A stretch of 64,000 bases of DNA from Epiperipatus broadwayi (GCA_028023455.1 JAQFVV010000157.1:806001-870000), one strand, 5' to 3'. Shown: positions 1-13,261, counted from the stretch's first letter. Numbers and translations: made by a program. Notes: generated by a model not told the origin, from the sequence alone.

Positions 1-871
1 CAGTTTAAGAACATGCTAATATGTTTCTTTATTCATAAGGAATAGACTACCAAGAATGTATTAAATAGAGCTAACAGCCAACCAATAATGATATTTAGAG
101 ATACCGAAAAAATTATAAATTTCTATTTGAATGAAAAGACCTGAAATGTAGTATAGCAAATGGAGCATTTATCATGACAGTGCATGAAATCATAATGCTA
201 CCACAGTGACAGACATTCTGCCCCCCTCCCCCAAGTCACTCAAGCCATCTTATTTATTCACATGATTTAATTCTCTATCATTTCTGGCTATTTCTAAAAA
301 GTTTATTGATGGAATGAATATTTTCTATCATAAAAGATATTTACTAAAATATAAGACAGATACTTGACATTAATGTGGAAAAATATTTTTTAAATTAATA
401 TTTAGTTAAACAAAGATGGTACTCTGAAGACAGTAGTAGTCAATAGTGTACAGTTCAGCATGTTTAATTTTTAAATGTGCATTTGAGTAATTAAATTGTC
501 ATATTTTTGTATTCATACATACATTTTGAAAATAATAGATTTGGGAATATTTTGAATTACATCTGAGTTGTAATTAAAAGTTAATAGTTAAGATGTTATA
601 TATATATATATAGATTATTAAATTATTCTTATTTTTCCTTCCATAATAGAATTCTATTTTATCATTTATTTTATTTGGTCTATAAATTTGTTAGGAGAAG
701 AAATTTAATTTTTTTTATAAATTTAAATAAACATTGGTAAATTCTATTTATAAAATATTAAATTATATTATTTATTTAATCATTTATATTAATTTAAATT
801 GTTATGAATATTGGATATCACTTTGTCTATAGATTTAATGGAAGAGTAAATAAAAATGACTTAGTGTTTTT
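1..871. other. AT-rich gene-free stretch
   Basis: No open reading frame, splice-bounded exon, RNA gene or recognisable mobile element is visible. There is a short TA microsatellite near 597-612. Unassigned intergenic or intronic sequence. Confidence 0.6.
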
Positions 872-1083
872 CTGAAGGTTTATGGTGATGGTGTTTTAGT
901 TGTATTTTTATATTGGACTATTTCCATCATCTAATATAAATATTGAACGTCTTTAGAAAATTTTAACTTTATTTAAATATTCCACATACATTCAACTGTT
1001 GTGCTGGTACTAACAGTTGAATGTATTAAAGACACTCAATACTCATATTAGACGTTAGAAATAGTCCAATATAAAAAATACAA
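872..1083. repeat. Palindromic MITE-like repeat, copy 1
   Basis: An outer inverted repeat pairs about 897-955 with about 1025-1083 (both arms read TATTGGACTATTTC from the outside). At the tip a perfect 13-bp hairpin pairs 988-1000 with 1012-1024. A diverged relative of the left part lies at 50520-50645, so this is a dispersed repeat. No coding capacity; no convincing target-site duplication. A non-autonomous fold-back element is the simplest reading. Confidence 0.6.
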
Positions 1084-1170
1084 CAGAAATGACTTAGTTT
1101 AATTAATTGTTGCTTAGATTTTCAGAAGACATAAAATTTCATCATAATATTGTAGATTTAATACAACATA

Positions 1171-1246
1171 TAATGATGATGATGATGATAATAATAATAA
1201 TAATAATAATGATGATGATGAGGAGGAGGAAGAGGAGGATGATATT
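1171..1246. repeat. Trinucleotide microsatellite (GAT/AAT/GAG)
   Basis: A run of ATG/GAT units passes into AAT units, back into GAT, and then into GAG/AGG units. It is a compound simple repeat with no reading frame open beyond it. Confidence 0.9.
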
Positions 1247-3326
1247 GATAATGATGGTGTTTGTAAGAAATGTAGGTTTATAATATTTTTAGGGACACAA
1301 AAAAATGATTTTGTAATTTACATATCAATATGTATTTAAATAGCAAGAGATAATATATATAATGTGTTTATACCACACAGGAACACCATAGAAATAATAA
1401 ATTACATTTGGGATTATGGAAGACAATAAATAATAATGAAATTAATGAAGTAGTGTTTGTCTTAAATATAACAATAGTATCATGTAAATGTATATATTTT
1501 TATATAATATTTAATAAATAAATAAGCATATCTTAAAAATGTATTAAAAAAAAACTGGGGAAATATCAGTTTTAATCATAAGTGCATTAAACATATATTT
1601 GGTTACTATCCATAATAAAAAAATTGACCAATCATTTTGTAGAATATATAAATTTCAAATAATAAACTACCATTAACTGTCTTGGAATGAAATCAATTAT
1701 CCAAAACAAATATAACTATTGAAATGATACATATTATACAATGATTTGTCATTTTTTCCAGCACATGGAACTAAATGTTGCTGTTTAAAACATGGTGATT
1801 AGGACTGACATCTCTCCAGATTTTTATTTATTTATGTTTATTTGTGTTAGTGTGTGATCAATAGTTTTAACATAAAATATATGGTTATAATAATATATTA
1901 TCTATATCAATATATTTTTTATTTACTTATAGAAGTTCTGGTAATTTCAGTTTTTAATTCATATCATTTTCAATAAAAATATATATTAAAGTATTTGATA
2001 GTTAAGAAAAAACTGTGGGCCATATATATGTGTACATAAGTATTAAATGTAAAATGCACATATGTATTTGGATGAATAAGTTTATTAATTAGTTCTAATA
2101 ATAATATGATATAGTTATTTTAAATAATTTAATATATCAAGCACAGAGTTCTTACTTTTCAAAATAGTTCATAAATATCCAAAATAGAAATAAAACAAAC
2201 TAACTCCTTCTTTTTAAAACTTGTTTTTTATAAGACTATTACATGAAAAAAAAATCCAACGTTTTGAGTATTTTATATAGTCTTTTTCAAGGCACACTAA
2301 AATAAAATAAAATATATATATAACAAATAACACATATTCCATATAAATAAATAAACAAAAAATTACAAAATATATTCATAACCAAAAATATATCTTATTT
2401 CACTCCCCTTTCCTATTACCAACAAATACAACTCAAAGAGAAACAATTTCCTTTTATTAAAAAAAAAAAAAAATCTATATATATACTTTAAAACATTTAA
2501 TTAAAAACCTATTATTTTCTTTTCTGTTTATCTATTAATGATAAAGTTTAATTAATGTTAAATTAATTCAATAACAACCTGTAAGTAATTAAAGAATTAA
2601 GAAAAAAATAACCAATTAATGATAAATCATTAGAAAATGAGCAAGATTAAACAAGAAAGAAAACAAATGAAGGTGGGAAGAGTTGGCTTTAAGGAAGCAA
2701 AGTGCTATAAAAGAAAAAGAAGAAAAGGAATGCAACAGCTGTGGAGAGCCAAAGTACACATCACCTGCATTAAATTGTTTAAAAAACAATTTTGATTCTA
2801 ACTGCTGAAGTATTCTCTATTGACTAAAAAGATAATTTTCAATATTGATATGCAGCCTAATTAGAATGTCAAAATTATTTGAAATGAGAAGAATAAACAT
2901 GGTTAGCTAAGTCCATTTGAAGTATTTCAGTCAGTGCCTGAATGATATGATCTTTCTCACTTTAAAAAATTGTCTAGGAGAAGCCCAGAGATGGAGGCGC
3001 TGAAACATAGTGTTTGGCTAATGTGAGAATTATTTCCAATAGCTTGCATTTATATTACCAGCATATTTATGCAACAGACTAATCAGAACCAAGAATAAAA
3101 TTCAACTCCAGTCAACCAACAGAAGCTTTATTTCTGATAATAATTTAAAGTTATATGTACATATCAGTCTTTTTTTAAAATATAAATGTCCTATTTATAA
3201 TTTAATAACTGAAATTTTTTTGGAATGTACACATTGTTTAATTTTTTTATTATTTATCATTAACGAATTTTATTAATGTAATGTAAAAAGTTACATTTGT
3301 TAATTAAATGTGTCTGTATATTTATA
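1247..3326. other. AT-rich gene-free stretch
   Basis: No supported gene. Low-complexity A/T tracts (for example near 2300-2330 and 2458-2475). A TATAAAAG string at about 2706 lies in a slightly purine-rich patch, but no reading frame or initiator supports a promoter call. Confidence 0.5.
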
Positions 3327-3438
3327 GTTATTCAGTTGTAGTTTGCAGACCTTACTGCCGCCATCAGGTGGCGCTGCGACATCATCAACAACCGGCCTGA
3401 AAATGGCAAGTGATAAATTTTTTTATGAAAATGCCTCA

Positions 3439-3945
3439 AAATCGACAAATAAAAATGCCTAAGGCAATATATGTACAGCAAATAAATCGAAAACTACAAA
3501 TTATAAAAAAATGCAAGAAAATGCTAAAAAATTCAAATAATAAAAACAAAAAACCATGAAAATTCCATTACGAGCTATACCCCCCCCCCTAAAATCAAAA
3601 TTTCTTCCCTTAAATCGACAAATAAAAATGCCTAAGGCAATATATGTACAGCAAATAAATCGAAAACTACAAATTATAAAAAAATGCAAGAAAATGCTAA
3701 AAAATTCAAATAATAAAACCAAAAAACTATGAAAATTTCATTACGAGCTATACCCCCCCCCCTAAAATCAAAATGTCTTCCCTTAAATTGACAAATAAAA
3801 ATGCCTCAGACAATAAATGTAAGCAAATAAATAGAAAACTACAAATTCTAAGAAAATGCTAAAAAATTCGAATAATAAAACCAAAAAACCATGAAAATTC
3901 GATCAAGAGATATACCTCCGCCTACAATATGAAAATTCACAAAGA
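3439..3945. repeat. 173-bp tandem repeat, left arm
   Basis: About three units begin at 3439, 3612 and 3785, each with the phrase AAATCGACAAATAAAAATGC, an A-rich middle and a run of 8-10 C. The third unit is more diverged. Mirrored in the right arm at about 14430-14935. Likely subterminal repeats of the fold-back element. Confidence 0.85.
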
Positions 3946-4017
3946 AGCGTGGCGGCCAAAAAGAGTGGGAAAATACGAAAAGATCAAATTATTTACCTTC
4001 AACATAAATATGCATCT

Positions 4018-4125
4018 AAATTCATATTGAAAAGCAATTAATTGTTCTCTGGCTTTCAAATTACTGCATTTAAATTCATATTGAAAAGCAATTAATTGTT
4101 CTCTGGCTTTCAAATTACTGCGTAT
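4018..4125. repeat. 54-bp tandem duplication, left arm
   Basis: Two near-identical 54-bp units start at 4018 and 4072. The same duplication is present inversely in the right arm (14244-14351), so it predates or was copied with the palindrome. Confidence 0.85.
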
Positions 4126-5366
4126 GTAAATGGAGCAGTAATATTTAAATAATCAAAAAGCAATCATTACCGACCCCTCCCCACTAATCAAAACGTAATA
4201 AATGGTATCAATATTTTAAGATTATTTAAGTAACAGATCTAATAAGAATTCATAACACAGATTAATACGTAGTAAGTAATTAAATAGAATTATAGTAAGT
4301 TTAAAAGAGAAGATGGAAAAATTACCTTGTTGCATTTTTTTTTTGTTTAAGAAATTGTTTTTCACCGTTATATAGATTAAATCACAGATTGTACTTTCAA
4401 AATGACTATCCCCTTCCCCCATTTAGTGACATTTCTAAAACGTAATAAATCTTATCGATATTGAAAAATTATTTAAGTAACAGATCTAATAAGAACTCAT
4501 AACACAGATTAATACGTAGTAAGTGATTAAATATGGCAACAACGGACTAACTTTTATAAAATGTACTAAATCTTATGAATATTTAAAAAAATCAAACACT
4601 ATTTGCACATATGCTGTGCATTATTTAAGTAATAGATATAATAACTCATAACACAGATTAATACAGTACATAGTAAGCAAGTTTAAAAGAGAAAGTGGGA
4701 AAAATTACCTTGTTCCAAATTCGGTTCAGAGCCATTTGCACAATGATGACTTGAGCATGACGTTCTGCAAAATGTAGTTTTGTTGGTAAATTTCTTAACA
4801 CTTTTAGCAATGATGATTCCAGCAGATTAAAAAAATTATTTAATAGAAGGTATCTACAAACACTAGCGGAATTATTTAAATCAAGTTATGCACACACATA
4901 TATAATATCCCAATTCATTTTAAAAATAATAAACAATTGTCCACTATATTCATATTATTTTCAATTATGTTTTTATTTAAACAAAGTTGCAAGTGCATCT
5001 ACATTTTTTAATGAGAGATGTGTAATTACAAACATGAAATCTTCTCTCCCCCCCCCCCTTTACTTGACAGCAAAAAATATACTGTAAATACTTTTAAAAG
5101 AAAAGTCTTTCAACATCAAATTATTTATCTTTAAAGCAATTAATTGTTATCTGGCTTTCAAATTATGGCATATGTAAATTGATCAATAATATTTAAATAA
5201 TAATCAACGTAAAAAAGGAATACACAAAAAATAATTACCAAAGTCTTTTGGAACAGATTTTAACACTAATAGTAAGAGCAAATATGGCAGAAATTAGCGG
5301 GATAAAAAAATTTTGAGTTAAAAGTTTGCACATATTTAATGTTGTATTCTTCTCCATCAAAAAATA

Positions 5367-5817
5367 ATCCTAATTAACTTTGTCAAAAAATAAACAATAT
5401 CCCAACAACTTGTATTTCTAGCAGTACAAAATAATTAACATGTCAAAATAGAATAAAGCTGGTATTTCAAAAGTCTAGTTCACTTATGTTTTAATTAAAT
5501 TTGTTGGCTTTGGAAATTATATTTTTGATGTAAAATCTCTATTACGTCATGATACCCAAAAATAATTAGCGGTCATCCTTCTTTTATAGTATGCACTTTC
5601 ATTTTGAAAGAACAAACTATGAAATGAAATATGACGTAATAGAGATTTTACATCAAAAATATAATTTCCAAAGCCAACAAATTTAATTAAAACATAAGTG
5701 AACTAGACTTTTGAAATACCAGCTTTATTCTATTTTGACATGTTAATTATTTTGTACTGCTAGAAATACAAGTTGTTGGGATATTGTTTATTTTTTGACA
5801 AAGTTAATTAGGATTAT
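5367..5817. repeat. Central palindrome of the fold-back element
   Basis: About 195 bp at 5367-5565 is repeated inversely at 5622-5817. The intervening ~56 bp (5566-5621) is the only single-copy part and marks the symmetry centre. As single-stranded DNA or RNA this would form a very long hairpin. Confidence 0.85.
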
Positions 5818-8287
5818 ACCCTAACTCTTCCTTCTGTTTGATGGGTAGTACCATAAAGGGTTTTATTTTCTTTCCAGTTCTCTTATCACTCAAAACTTTT
5901 TTTACCAAATTTTTTTATGTTTTGTTCCAATTATTTAGGTCATTAAAAACGATCTTCTTTTCTCACCCCCCCCTCTGGGGTAGCAAACTGCCTTAATTTC
6001 TAATCAATTTTTGTATTAACCAACAATAATTAACATTAGCAATCTCTCCAGTGTGAAATTACTTCATTTTTAAAATCAAATTCTTTAGATCTCACTTCAA
6101 TATTTTTTCTTTATATAATCTGTAACTCTTCCAAACAGTTTAAAGATGGCCACCGCCCCTAACGGCAAAAATGTGCAAAAACATAATTCACAAAAACAAA
6201 AATCTTCAAAACTTCCAAAATGTTAACTAAATTAAATTCCAAAGAAACTTTCAGCACAGAATCTATAGGATCTCCATCCCCAGACCCTCAGGAATTTTCT
6301 TCCCTACAGGGTGAGGCTTACCCCATCAAAGGCAAGAAGCAATTCCAAAAAAGTAATCTCACCAATCAAAAGGTTGCTCCAAGCAAAACTGGGAACATTA
6401 AAAACTTCTCCACTATAAAGGGTAAAAAACAGCCTGCTACACCTAAGTTTAATACAGAAACCTCAGCCAACTCTGATTTCTCTAAAAATTTAACACACAA
6501 TAACTACTCCAAAGATGATGCTACTCATAATTCCCCATCTCAATCTACGAGCACAACCAAGTCTGCCAATACTACTCCCACTATTATCAGTCACACTATA
6601 TTGCAATCCCTTATAAAAAATCCATCATCACAGCAATTCTTTGCTAACTCCTATGCTCAGGCTGCATCCAGCATCTTACCAAAAAGTCCTAATAGAACCA
6701 CAACACAAACGCCCCAAGCGGAGCTCCTTCAAAATTTGTGGGGCCTTGATGAGGACAATCCGAACAATCATGATTCAGCCACCTCTGAAACCTTCATTCT
6801 TACTAAACAACTCACACCAGAGAATCACACGGTGATCTCAGAACAATTTAACCAAACAGTTCCACCACCCCTCCTCAAGTCACTTCGTTGCTACCAGAGT
6901 GACAGCTCTTTCATTCTGGCGGTTACAGATCTACAATGTGGACTCCATAAATTTCCAACACAGCAACTCTATGACCTTATCAAACTCCACAAGTTAACTG
7001 ATTATATGCATAAAATCCTCACCCTTCCTAATGACCGATACATGGCATTAGAGTTTCACAACACAATACAAAGACAAGCCTTCAAAAACAGATTCAAATT
7101 TTTAAACAATATGTTCATGGTTCCAATAGACACCAATAGACCATCCATACTTAAGGGGTTATCAAAAACTGCCACATATGTATGCAAAGGCAGCACCTAC
7201 AGAAATATCTCGAGGCATTTGGACAAGTTACCTCATTTGAGTACCTTAGGGATCCTCTCACCAATAGTCTCACCTTCAACAACACCGCCTTATTTCAATT
7301 CATCCTTAAAAAAGGTCTTTCTCCTGAAAGCATGCCCACAACAATAGCAGCTGAACTAGCACCTTTGGTCATTTCAATTAAGGGGATGAGGGCACAATGT
7401 TTCACCTACAAAGACCGCAACCACCTTAATCGGGACTACCCTCAAAAAATAAATGCAACTCTTGCCAGAAAGAAAAGGGCCTAAACCACATCTGTGCTCC
7501 ACACAGCCCCAATAAATATGAACATCCTCCTTCAGCTAACCTCTCACCTCCACCTCCCTCTCCCCTTTCAGTAAGATTCCAGCTTCCTCTAGACCACATA
7601 ATTTTGATCTCATTCGCAGCCCAACACTCTCAGTTACAGCTTGCTCACAGGACCCTCTTTCCTTAATGGACATGAACACTTATTCAAACTCAGAATTCAT
7701 CCTGTCTGAGTCTACCAACTCTGGCCCTTCCGCCACTAACAAGGAACATCAGAAGCGTGCATGCCCTAACCCATCAGATAGTGACACCAACTCTGACAGG
7801 CAGATTTCCATTCTTGATCTTCCCAGTAATATCATAATGGATCCTTTTCCTGAACCAAGGGCAAGTCTCAGACATTCAGAACACACAAGGAAAAAAAGAA
7901 TTCTTTCAGCTAAAAATTCTCTGGCTTCAATCCGGGCCTCGTCACCCTCCTCCTTTCGCACTCTCACTTTCCTCTGCTGAAATTTTCTCGGACAGTGGTT
8001 CATCAAGTAACATCAAGAATGAATTGTGCAATTCTGGCAGGAGAAGCAAGAACTGTACTCCTCATATCTCTCCCAACCCAGCTCATCCTCGCTCACTATA
8101 AAATTTTCTGTATTCCTTTCTTTTTCTAAGATGTGCTTTTCTAACCAGCCTGAACTACACACCCATTTCCTCTGTCCACTTCCCATTCTCTTTTTACATG
8201 TATCCTTCCCCTCTTACTATTTTGTTCCTGAAATTTCAGTTGTTTCATTGTATCTGTTTTTTTTTTTTTGATCACTGAGAAAAAAAA
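5818..8287 (+). mobile_element. ORF1-only non-LTR retroelement insertion
   Basis: It interrupts the right arm of the palindrome exactly. AAGTTAATTAGGATTA is duplicated at 5801-5816 and 8288-8303 (16-bp target-site duplication), and the unbroken sequence survives inversely at 5366-5385. The 3' end is a T-run followed by an A-run (about 8250-8287), fitting target-primed insertion. It contains a gag-like ORF1 but no endonuclease or reverse transcriptase, so it is an internally deleted or naturally non-autonomous copy that depended on another element. The strand follows ORF1 and the terminal A-run. Confidence 0.75.
6220..7666 (+). pseudogene. Non-LTR retroelement ORF1 (gag-like) with two degenerate CCHC knuckles, frameshifted
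   Basis: ORF1 of the insertion: an RNA-binding, particle-forming type of protein that escorts retroelement RNA. Frame 1 runs from the ATG at 6220 to about 7175: a Ser/Thr/Asn-rich N-terminal ~200 residues, then a more globular part (about residues 225-315). The reading then shifts to a frame carrying an RRM-like stretch (YLEAFGQVTSFEYLRDP) and a zinc-knuckle relic CFTYKDRNHLNRDYP, where two Cys are Tyr. A second frame change near 7450 exposes CNSCQKEKGLNHIC, a second knuckle relic, and ends with TAA at 7664-7666. RRM plus paired CCHC knuckles is typical of L1/Tx1/Jockey-type ORF1 proteins. At least two frameshifts and lost Cys residues make it a pseudogene. A further Ser-rich reading frame (7666-7980) may be its disrupted continuation. 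Confidence 0.65.
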
Positions 8288-8963
8288 AAGTTAATTAGGA
8301 TTATTTTTTGATGGAGAAGAATACAACATTAAATATGGGCAAACTTTACCTCAAAATTTTTTTATCCTGCTAATTTCTGCCATATTTGCTCTTACTATTA
8401 GTGTTAAAATCTGTTCCAAAAGATTTTGGTAATTATTTTTTGTGTATTCCTTTTTTACGTTGATTATTATTTAAATATTATTGATCAATTTACATATGTC
8501 ATAATTTGAAAGCCAGATAACAATTAATTGCTTTAAAGATAAGTAATTTGATATTGAAAGTCTTTTCTTTTAAAAGTATTTACAGTATATTTTTTGCTGT
8601 GAAGTAAAGGGGGGGGGGAGAAGATTTCATGTTTGTAATTACACATCTCTCATTAAAAAATGTAGATGCACTTGCAACTTTGTTTAAATAAAAACATAAT
8701 TGAAAATAATATGAATATAGTGGACAATTGTTTATTATTTTTAAATCAATGAAATATAATATAAATCTTTATTATATAATAATAACAACTTGTAAATACA
8801 TCACAGAAAAATTATATATATAAAAGCCTTTTTCGGTAATTCTCAATTTTTTTACCTTCTCAATATGATACCTCGTACTAATACTAACACGTATATTACA
8901 TATATAGCGACATCTACTGACATTTCCTATAATTCATACTTTTATCATTTTATTTATTTCCCC

Positions 8964-11105
8964 TTATATTACTTTCCATTCTTTATCCAGTACCCAATCA
9001 TTCATTAAATCAATTGACTTTTTGTAAATGTTCATACATGTATTTATATTATATTTTATATAATTTGTTTCATATATTTTCCTTCTATTCATTTCCTTTA
9101 TATAATTTAATGGTCTTATGTTTTTAATACAATCTATTTTATGTCCAAATTTTAAATAATGAACATATAATGCTGATCTATCATCCCTCCTTTTTATGTT
9201 CTTTTCCCTTTGTTCTAATTGTTTTGATGTTTGTCCATAGTAAACCATTTTACATATCCCACAAGTAATTTTATATACTGTTCCCTTTATATATTTCATA
9301 TCATCTTTAATCTTATAATTTCCTATTAATATATCTAAATTTTTACTATTAGACCATCCTATTTTTATATTTTTATTCATATAATTTTTATTTTTAGTTA
9401 ATATATCATAAATTTTAGGTGTATATGCAATTTTAATCCATTTTATATTATTTAATATTTTATTCCCTCTAATATTATTTTTATTATCATATAATATATT
9501 CCTGATATTTCTAGGATTATATCCATAGCTAGAATATAATTTAATAAATAGTTCTTTTTGTACTTCAGCGGTTTTTTTATCTGTGTTATACCTATCATTT
9601 TTAATTTTAAAATTCTTAATTACTGCCATCTTTTGTGTCCATGCTTGTTGTGAATCCTTATAAATTATTTTTCTTATTTTATCTTCTTTAATAAAATGAT
9701 TTAATACAATCATGTTATTGTTTATCTTTATTTCTATATCTAAATATTTTATCTTATTATCTATTTCTTTTATTGTAAACTTTATATTATTTTTATTATT
9801 ATTAAATTCATTATATATATTTTTTATAACTCTTTTATTCCCTATTACTAAGATATCATCTACATATCAAAAATACTCTTTTATTTCTTTATTTATTATT
9901 CTATTCTTGACAATATGTAATTCCATTTCATTTATAAATATTGAAGCCATTAATCCACTTATTGCACATCCCATAACCCATCCCTTATTTATATTCCAAT
10001 ATTCATCTTTATATTTAAAATATAAGCTATTATTTATTAAATTTAACCCCTGTTCCATAATGTCAATTATTTCCATATCCTGTATATACATTTTTAATTT
10101 TTGTATAACTATTTTAATACTTTCATCCCTAGGTATACTTGGATACATTTTCTCTATATCCATTACAAAAATACTTTGATTTCTATTCATTTTTATTATA
10201 TTTAACCTATCTATAATTTCATCAGTATTTTTAATACAAAATTCCCCATACCCCATAATATTTGCTATCCATTTATTTATATATCTACAAAATTTCTGTA
10301 AAATGAAATTTGAAAAGTTAAATAATAATCTTAATGGATTATCCTCTTTTTGTGTTTTTTTACTTTAGTAAATATATATGGATTTTCATACATTGATGGA
10401 TACAAAAATCCATACTTATTTTTATCAATAATTCCTTTCCCTTCCATTTTATGTAATATCTCTATATATTTACTTTTTATATTATTAGTAGGATCTTTAA
10501 ATAATTTTATATATCCTTCCTTTTTTATCTCATTTTCTATCTTATCTATATAATCTTTAGAATACATTATAACAAATCTACTACCTTTATCTTCTTTACA
10601 TAACACTATATTCTCTTTTCTACATATATTTCTTATTTCTTTAGTAGTCTTTTATATTTATATTCCTTTTGTGAACATTTAATATTTCCTAATTGTTTGT
10701 TCAATAAATAGTTCATTTTCCTTTTATCTACTGTAGAAATATTTGCTAATTCTATGTCCGTAGTTATCTTCTTTTTAATGTCTTTATCCACAAATGGTAT
10801 AAAATAAGGAGACTTACTTAATAGTTGATTTTGCTCCGTTGAGAATTTATATTTTGTTAGATTTATAAAATTATCTTTTATTCTGTTATTGTAATTAATA
10901 TATCCTTTACATTCTGTCACTTCTTTATCTTTATTCCAATATTTCGTCCACATCCATATCCATTTTCTATTATATTTTTTATATATTTTATGACTCCATT
11001 TTTCCCTATATCCATTTAAATAGACTATTAATTTATCCCACGCATGTTTTTTTATTAATGACGCTTTTATAGCAACTTTTAAATTCTTAAATTTATTAAC
11101 ACAAA
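8964..11105 (-). pseudogene. Penelope-like reverse transcriptase / GIY-YIG endonuclease, minus copy
   Basis: The protein copies element RNA and nicks the target. Reading down the minus strand, the N-terminal domain (about 11105-10633, with LLSKSPYFIPF) is followed by RT blocks KEDKGSRFVIM, PYIFTKVKKHK, then EDNPLRLL after a frame change, DIEKMYPSIP, GWVMGCAISGLMASIF and YVDDILVIG. The C-terminus has the GIY-YIG relatives VYKITCGIC and YYGQTSKQLEQR with the Penelope-type CxxC insert. Lesions: a frame change in an A-run near 10630, another near 10340, an in-frame TGA at 9867-9869 directly before YVDD, and a short deletion after the EQR motif (the plus copy has AKEHNSAIE there). The 5' end is missing at the junction with the other copy. 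Confidence 0.85.
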
Positions 11106-12503
11106 AAGAGGATAATCCATTAAGATTAATATTTAACTTTTCAAATTTCATTTTACAGAAATTTTGTAGATATATAAATAAATGGATAGCAAATATTATG
11201 GGGTATGGGGAATTTTGTATTAAAAATACTGATGAAATTATAGATAGGTTAAATATAATAAAAATGAATAGAAATCAAAGTATTTTTGTAATGGATATAG
11301 AGAAAATGTATCCAAGTATACCTAGGGATGAAAGTATTAAAATAGTTATACAAAAATTAAAAATGTATATACAGGATATGGAAATAATTGACATTATGGA
11401 ACAGGGGTTAAATTTAATAAATAATAGCTTATATTTTAAATATAAAGATGAATATTGGAATATAAATAAGGGATGGGTTATGGGATGTGCAATAAGTGGA
11501 TTAATGGCTTCAATATGTATAAATGAAATGGAATTACATATTGTCAAGAATAGAATAATAAATAAAGAAATAAAAGAGTATTTTTGATATGTAGATAATA
11601 TCTTAGTAATAGGGAATAAAAGAGTTATAAAAAATATATATAATGAATTTAATAATAATAAAAATAATATAAAGTTTACAATAAAAGAAATAGATAATAA
11701 GATAAAATATTTAGATATAGAAATAAAGATAAACAATAACATGATTGTATTAAATCATTTTATTAAAGAAGATAAAATAAGAAAAATAATTTATAAGGAT
11801 TCACAACAAGCATGGACACAAAAGATGGCAGTAATTAAGAATTTTAAAATTAAAAATGATAGGTATAACACAGATAAAAAAAAACGCTGAAGTACAAAAA
11901 GAACTATTTATTAAATTATATTCTAGCTATGGATATAATCCTAGAAATATCAGGAATATATTATATGATAATAAAAATAATATTAGAGGGAATAAAATAT
12001 TAAATAATATAAAATGGATTAAAATTGCATATACACCTAAAATTTATGATATATTAACTAAAAATAAAAATTATATGAATAAAAATATAAAAATAGGATG
12101 GTCTAATAGTAAAAATTTAAATATATTAATAGGAAATTATAAGATTAAAGATGATATGAAATATATAAAGGGAACAGTATATAAAATTACTTGTGGGATA
12201 TGTAAAATGGTTTAATATGGACAAACATCAAAACAATTAGAACAAAGGGCAAAAGAACATAATAGTGCTATTGAAAGGAGGGATGATAGATCAGCATTAT
12301 ATGTTCATTATTTAAAATTTGGACATAAAATAGATTGTATTAAAAACATAAGACCATTAAATTATATAAAGGAAATGAATAGAAGGAAAATATATGAAAC
12401 AAATTATATAAAATATAATATAAATACATGTATGAACATTTACAAAAAGTCAATTGATTTAATGAATGATTGGGTACTGGATAAAGAATGGAAAGTAATA
12501 TAA
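11098..12503 (+). pseudogene. Penelope-like reverse transcriptase / GIY-YIG endonuclease, plus copy (5'-truncated)
   Basis: It starts inside the RT domain (block equivalent to EDNPLRLL) and runs through DIEKMYPSIP, the GWVMGCAISGLMAS block and YVDNILVIG, then the linker and the endonuclease. Lesions: in-frame TGA at 11585-11587 at the same place as in the minus copy, second catalytic Asp changed (YVDN instead of YVDD), frameshift in an A-run near 11878, and TAA at about 12212-12214 replacing a Tyr of the YYG motif. It keeps the RAKEHNSAIERRD stretch, including the conserved His, that the minus copy lost. Clearly dead, but it complements the minus copy for reconstructing the family's domain order. 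Confidence 0.85.
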
Positions 12504-12588
12504 GGGGAAATAAATAAAATGATAAAAATATGAATTATAGGAAATGTCAGTAGATGTCGCTATATACGTAATATACATGTTAGTATTA

Positions 12589-13252
12589 AAACAAAATGTT
12601 ATAAAAACATTTATAAACAACAAAACATAACACTTATATTAATTATATAAAAAGCCTTTTTCGGCAAATTTATTTTTTGCCCTTTTCAAATATGTCTTCC
12701 AAGATACCACGATTACATATATATAGAGCGACATCTATGTTAATACATGACAAGTAATAATAAAAATAATAAAACTAATTGCATGAATATATATAAGACG
12801 TCTATTGGAATGAATAATAAATGGTTGATGAAAAAAGAATGGATAGATGGCTGAGATGGATGATTCTTTGGAATACAATTTGCGAAATGGAGAAAAATTG
12901 ATTTATAGTTGTATGAGTTATATGATAATATAAGTTGTCCAATTCAGTTTCAGTTGTTCTATTCGAATTGTTTGGTTTTGATTGTATATTTTTTATATTT
13001 TTTATATTTTTACTTGTCATGTATTAACATAGATGTCGCTCTATATATATGTAATCGTGGTATCTTGGAAGACATATTTGAAAAGGGCAAAAAATAAATT
13101 TGCCGAAAAAGGCTTTTTATATAATTAATATAAGTGTTATGTTTTGTTGTTTATAAATGTTTTTATAACATTTTGTTTGAATTTCAGAAGATTAGTACAA
13201 CATAAAAAAGAAAAAGAAAAAAGGTATTTTCCGTTTTTCTTCTATTTTCTGT
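12589..13252. mobile_element. Small non-autonomous Penelope-related element
   Basis: ATGTTAGTATTA occurs at 12577-12588 and 13253-13264 (12-bp target-site duplication), and the host Penelope end continues across it. Its ends are inverse copies of each other (about 12590-12770 versus 13005-13180) and resemble the host element's terminus (shared AAAAGCCTTTTTCGG). A short internal stretch near 12795-12845 encodes SIGMNNKWLMKKEW, similar to the final residues of the larger element (SIDLMNDWVLDKEW), so only the 3' end of the ORF was kept. Confidence 0.7.
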
Positions 13253-13261
13253 ATGTTAGTA

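Noticed and set aside
3327-3340. hAT-type ends with an 8-bp duplication for the giant palindrome
   Set aside because: The left end CAG fits, but the right end reads CCC and only 7 bp (GTTATTC) match on both sides, so no superfamily was assigned.
3501-3722. 73-aa frame in the 173-bp repeats
   Set aside because: Lies entirely in a tandem repeat with homopolymer C-runs; no coding features.
7749-8006. 85-aa minus-strand frame
   Set aside because: Opposite strand of the Ser-rich ORF1 continuation; no family features.
9712-10179. 155-aa hydrophobic open frame on the + strand (and its twin at 11275-11742)
   Set aside because: Antisense shadow of the Penelope RT domain; AT-rich sense codons read as Leu/Ile/Phe on the opposite strand.
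10205-10245. CUGAUGA inside the Penelope RT sequence as a hammerhead core
   Set aside because: It encodes part of the conserved KNTDEIIDRL block, and no stem II or GAA follows at the right distance.
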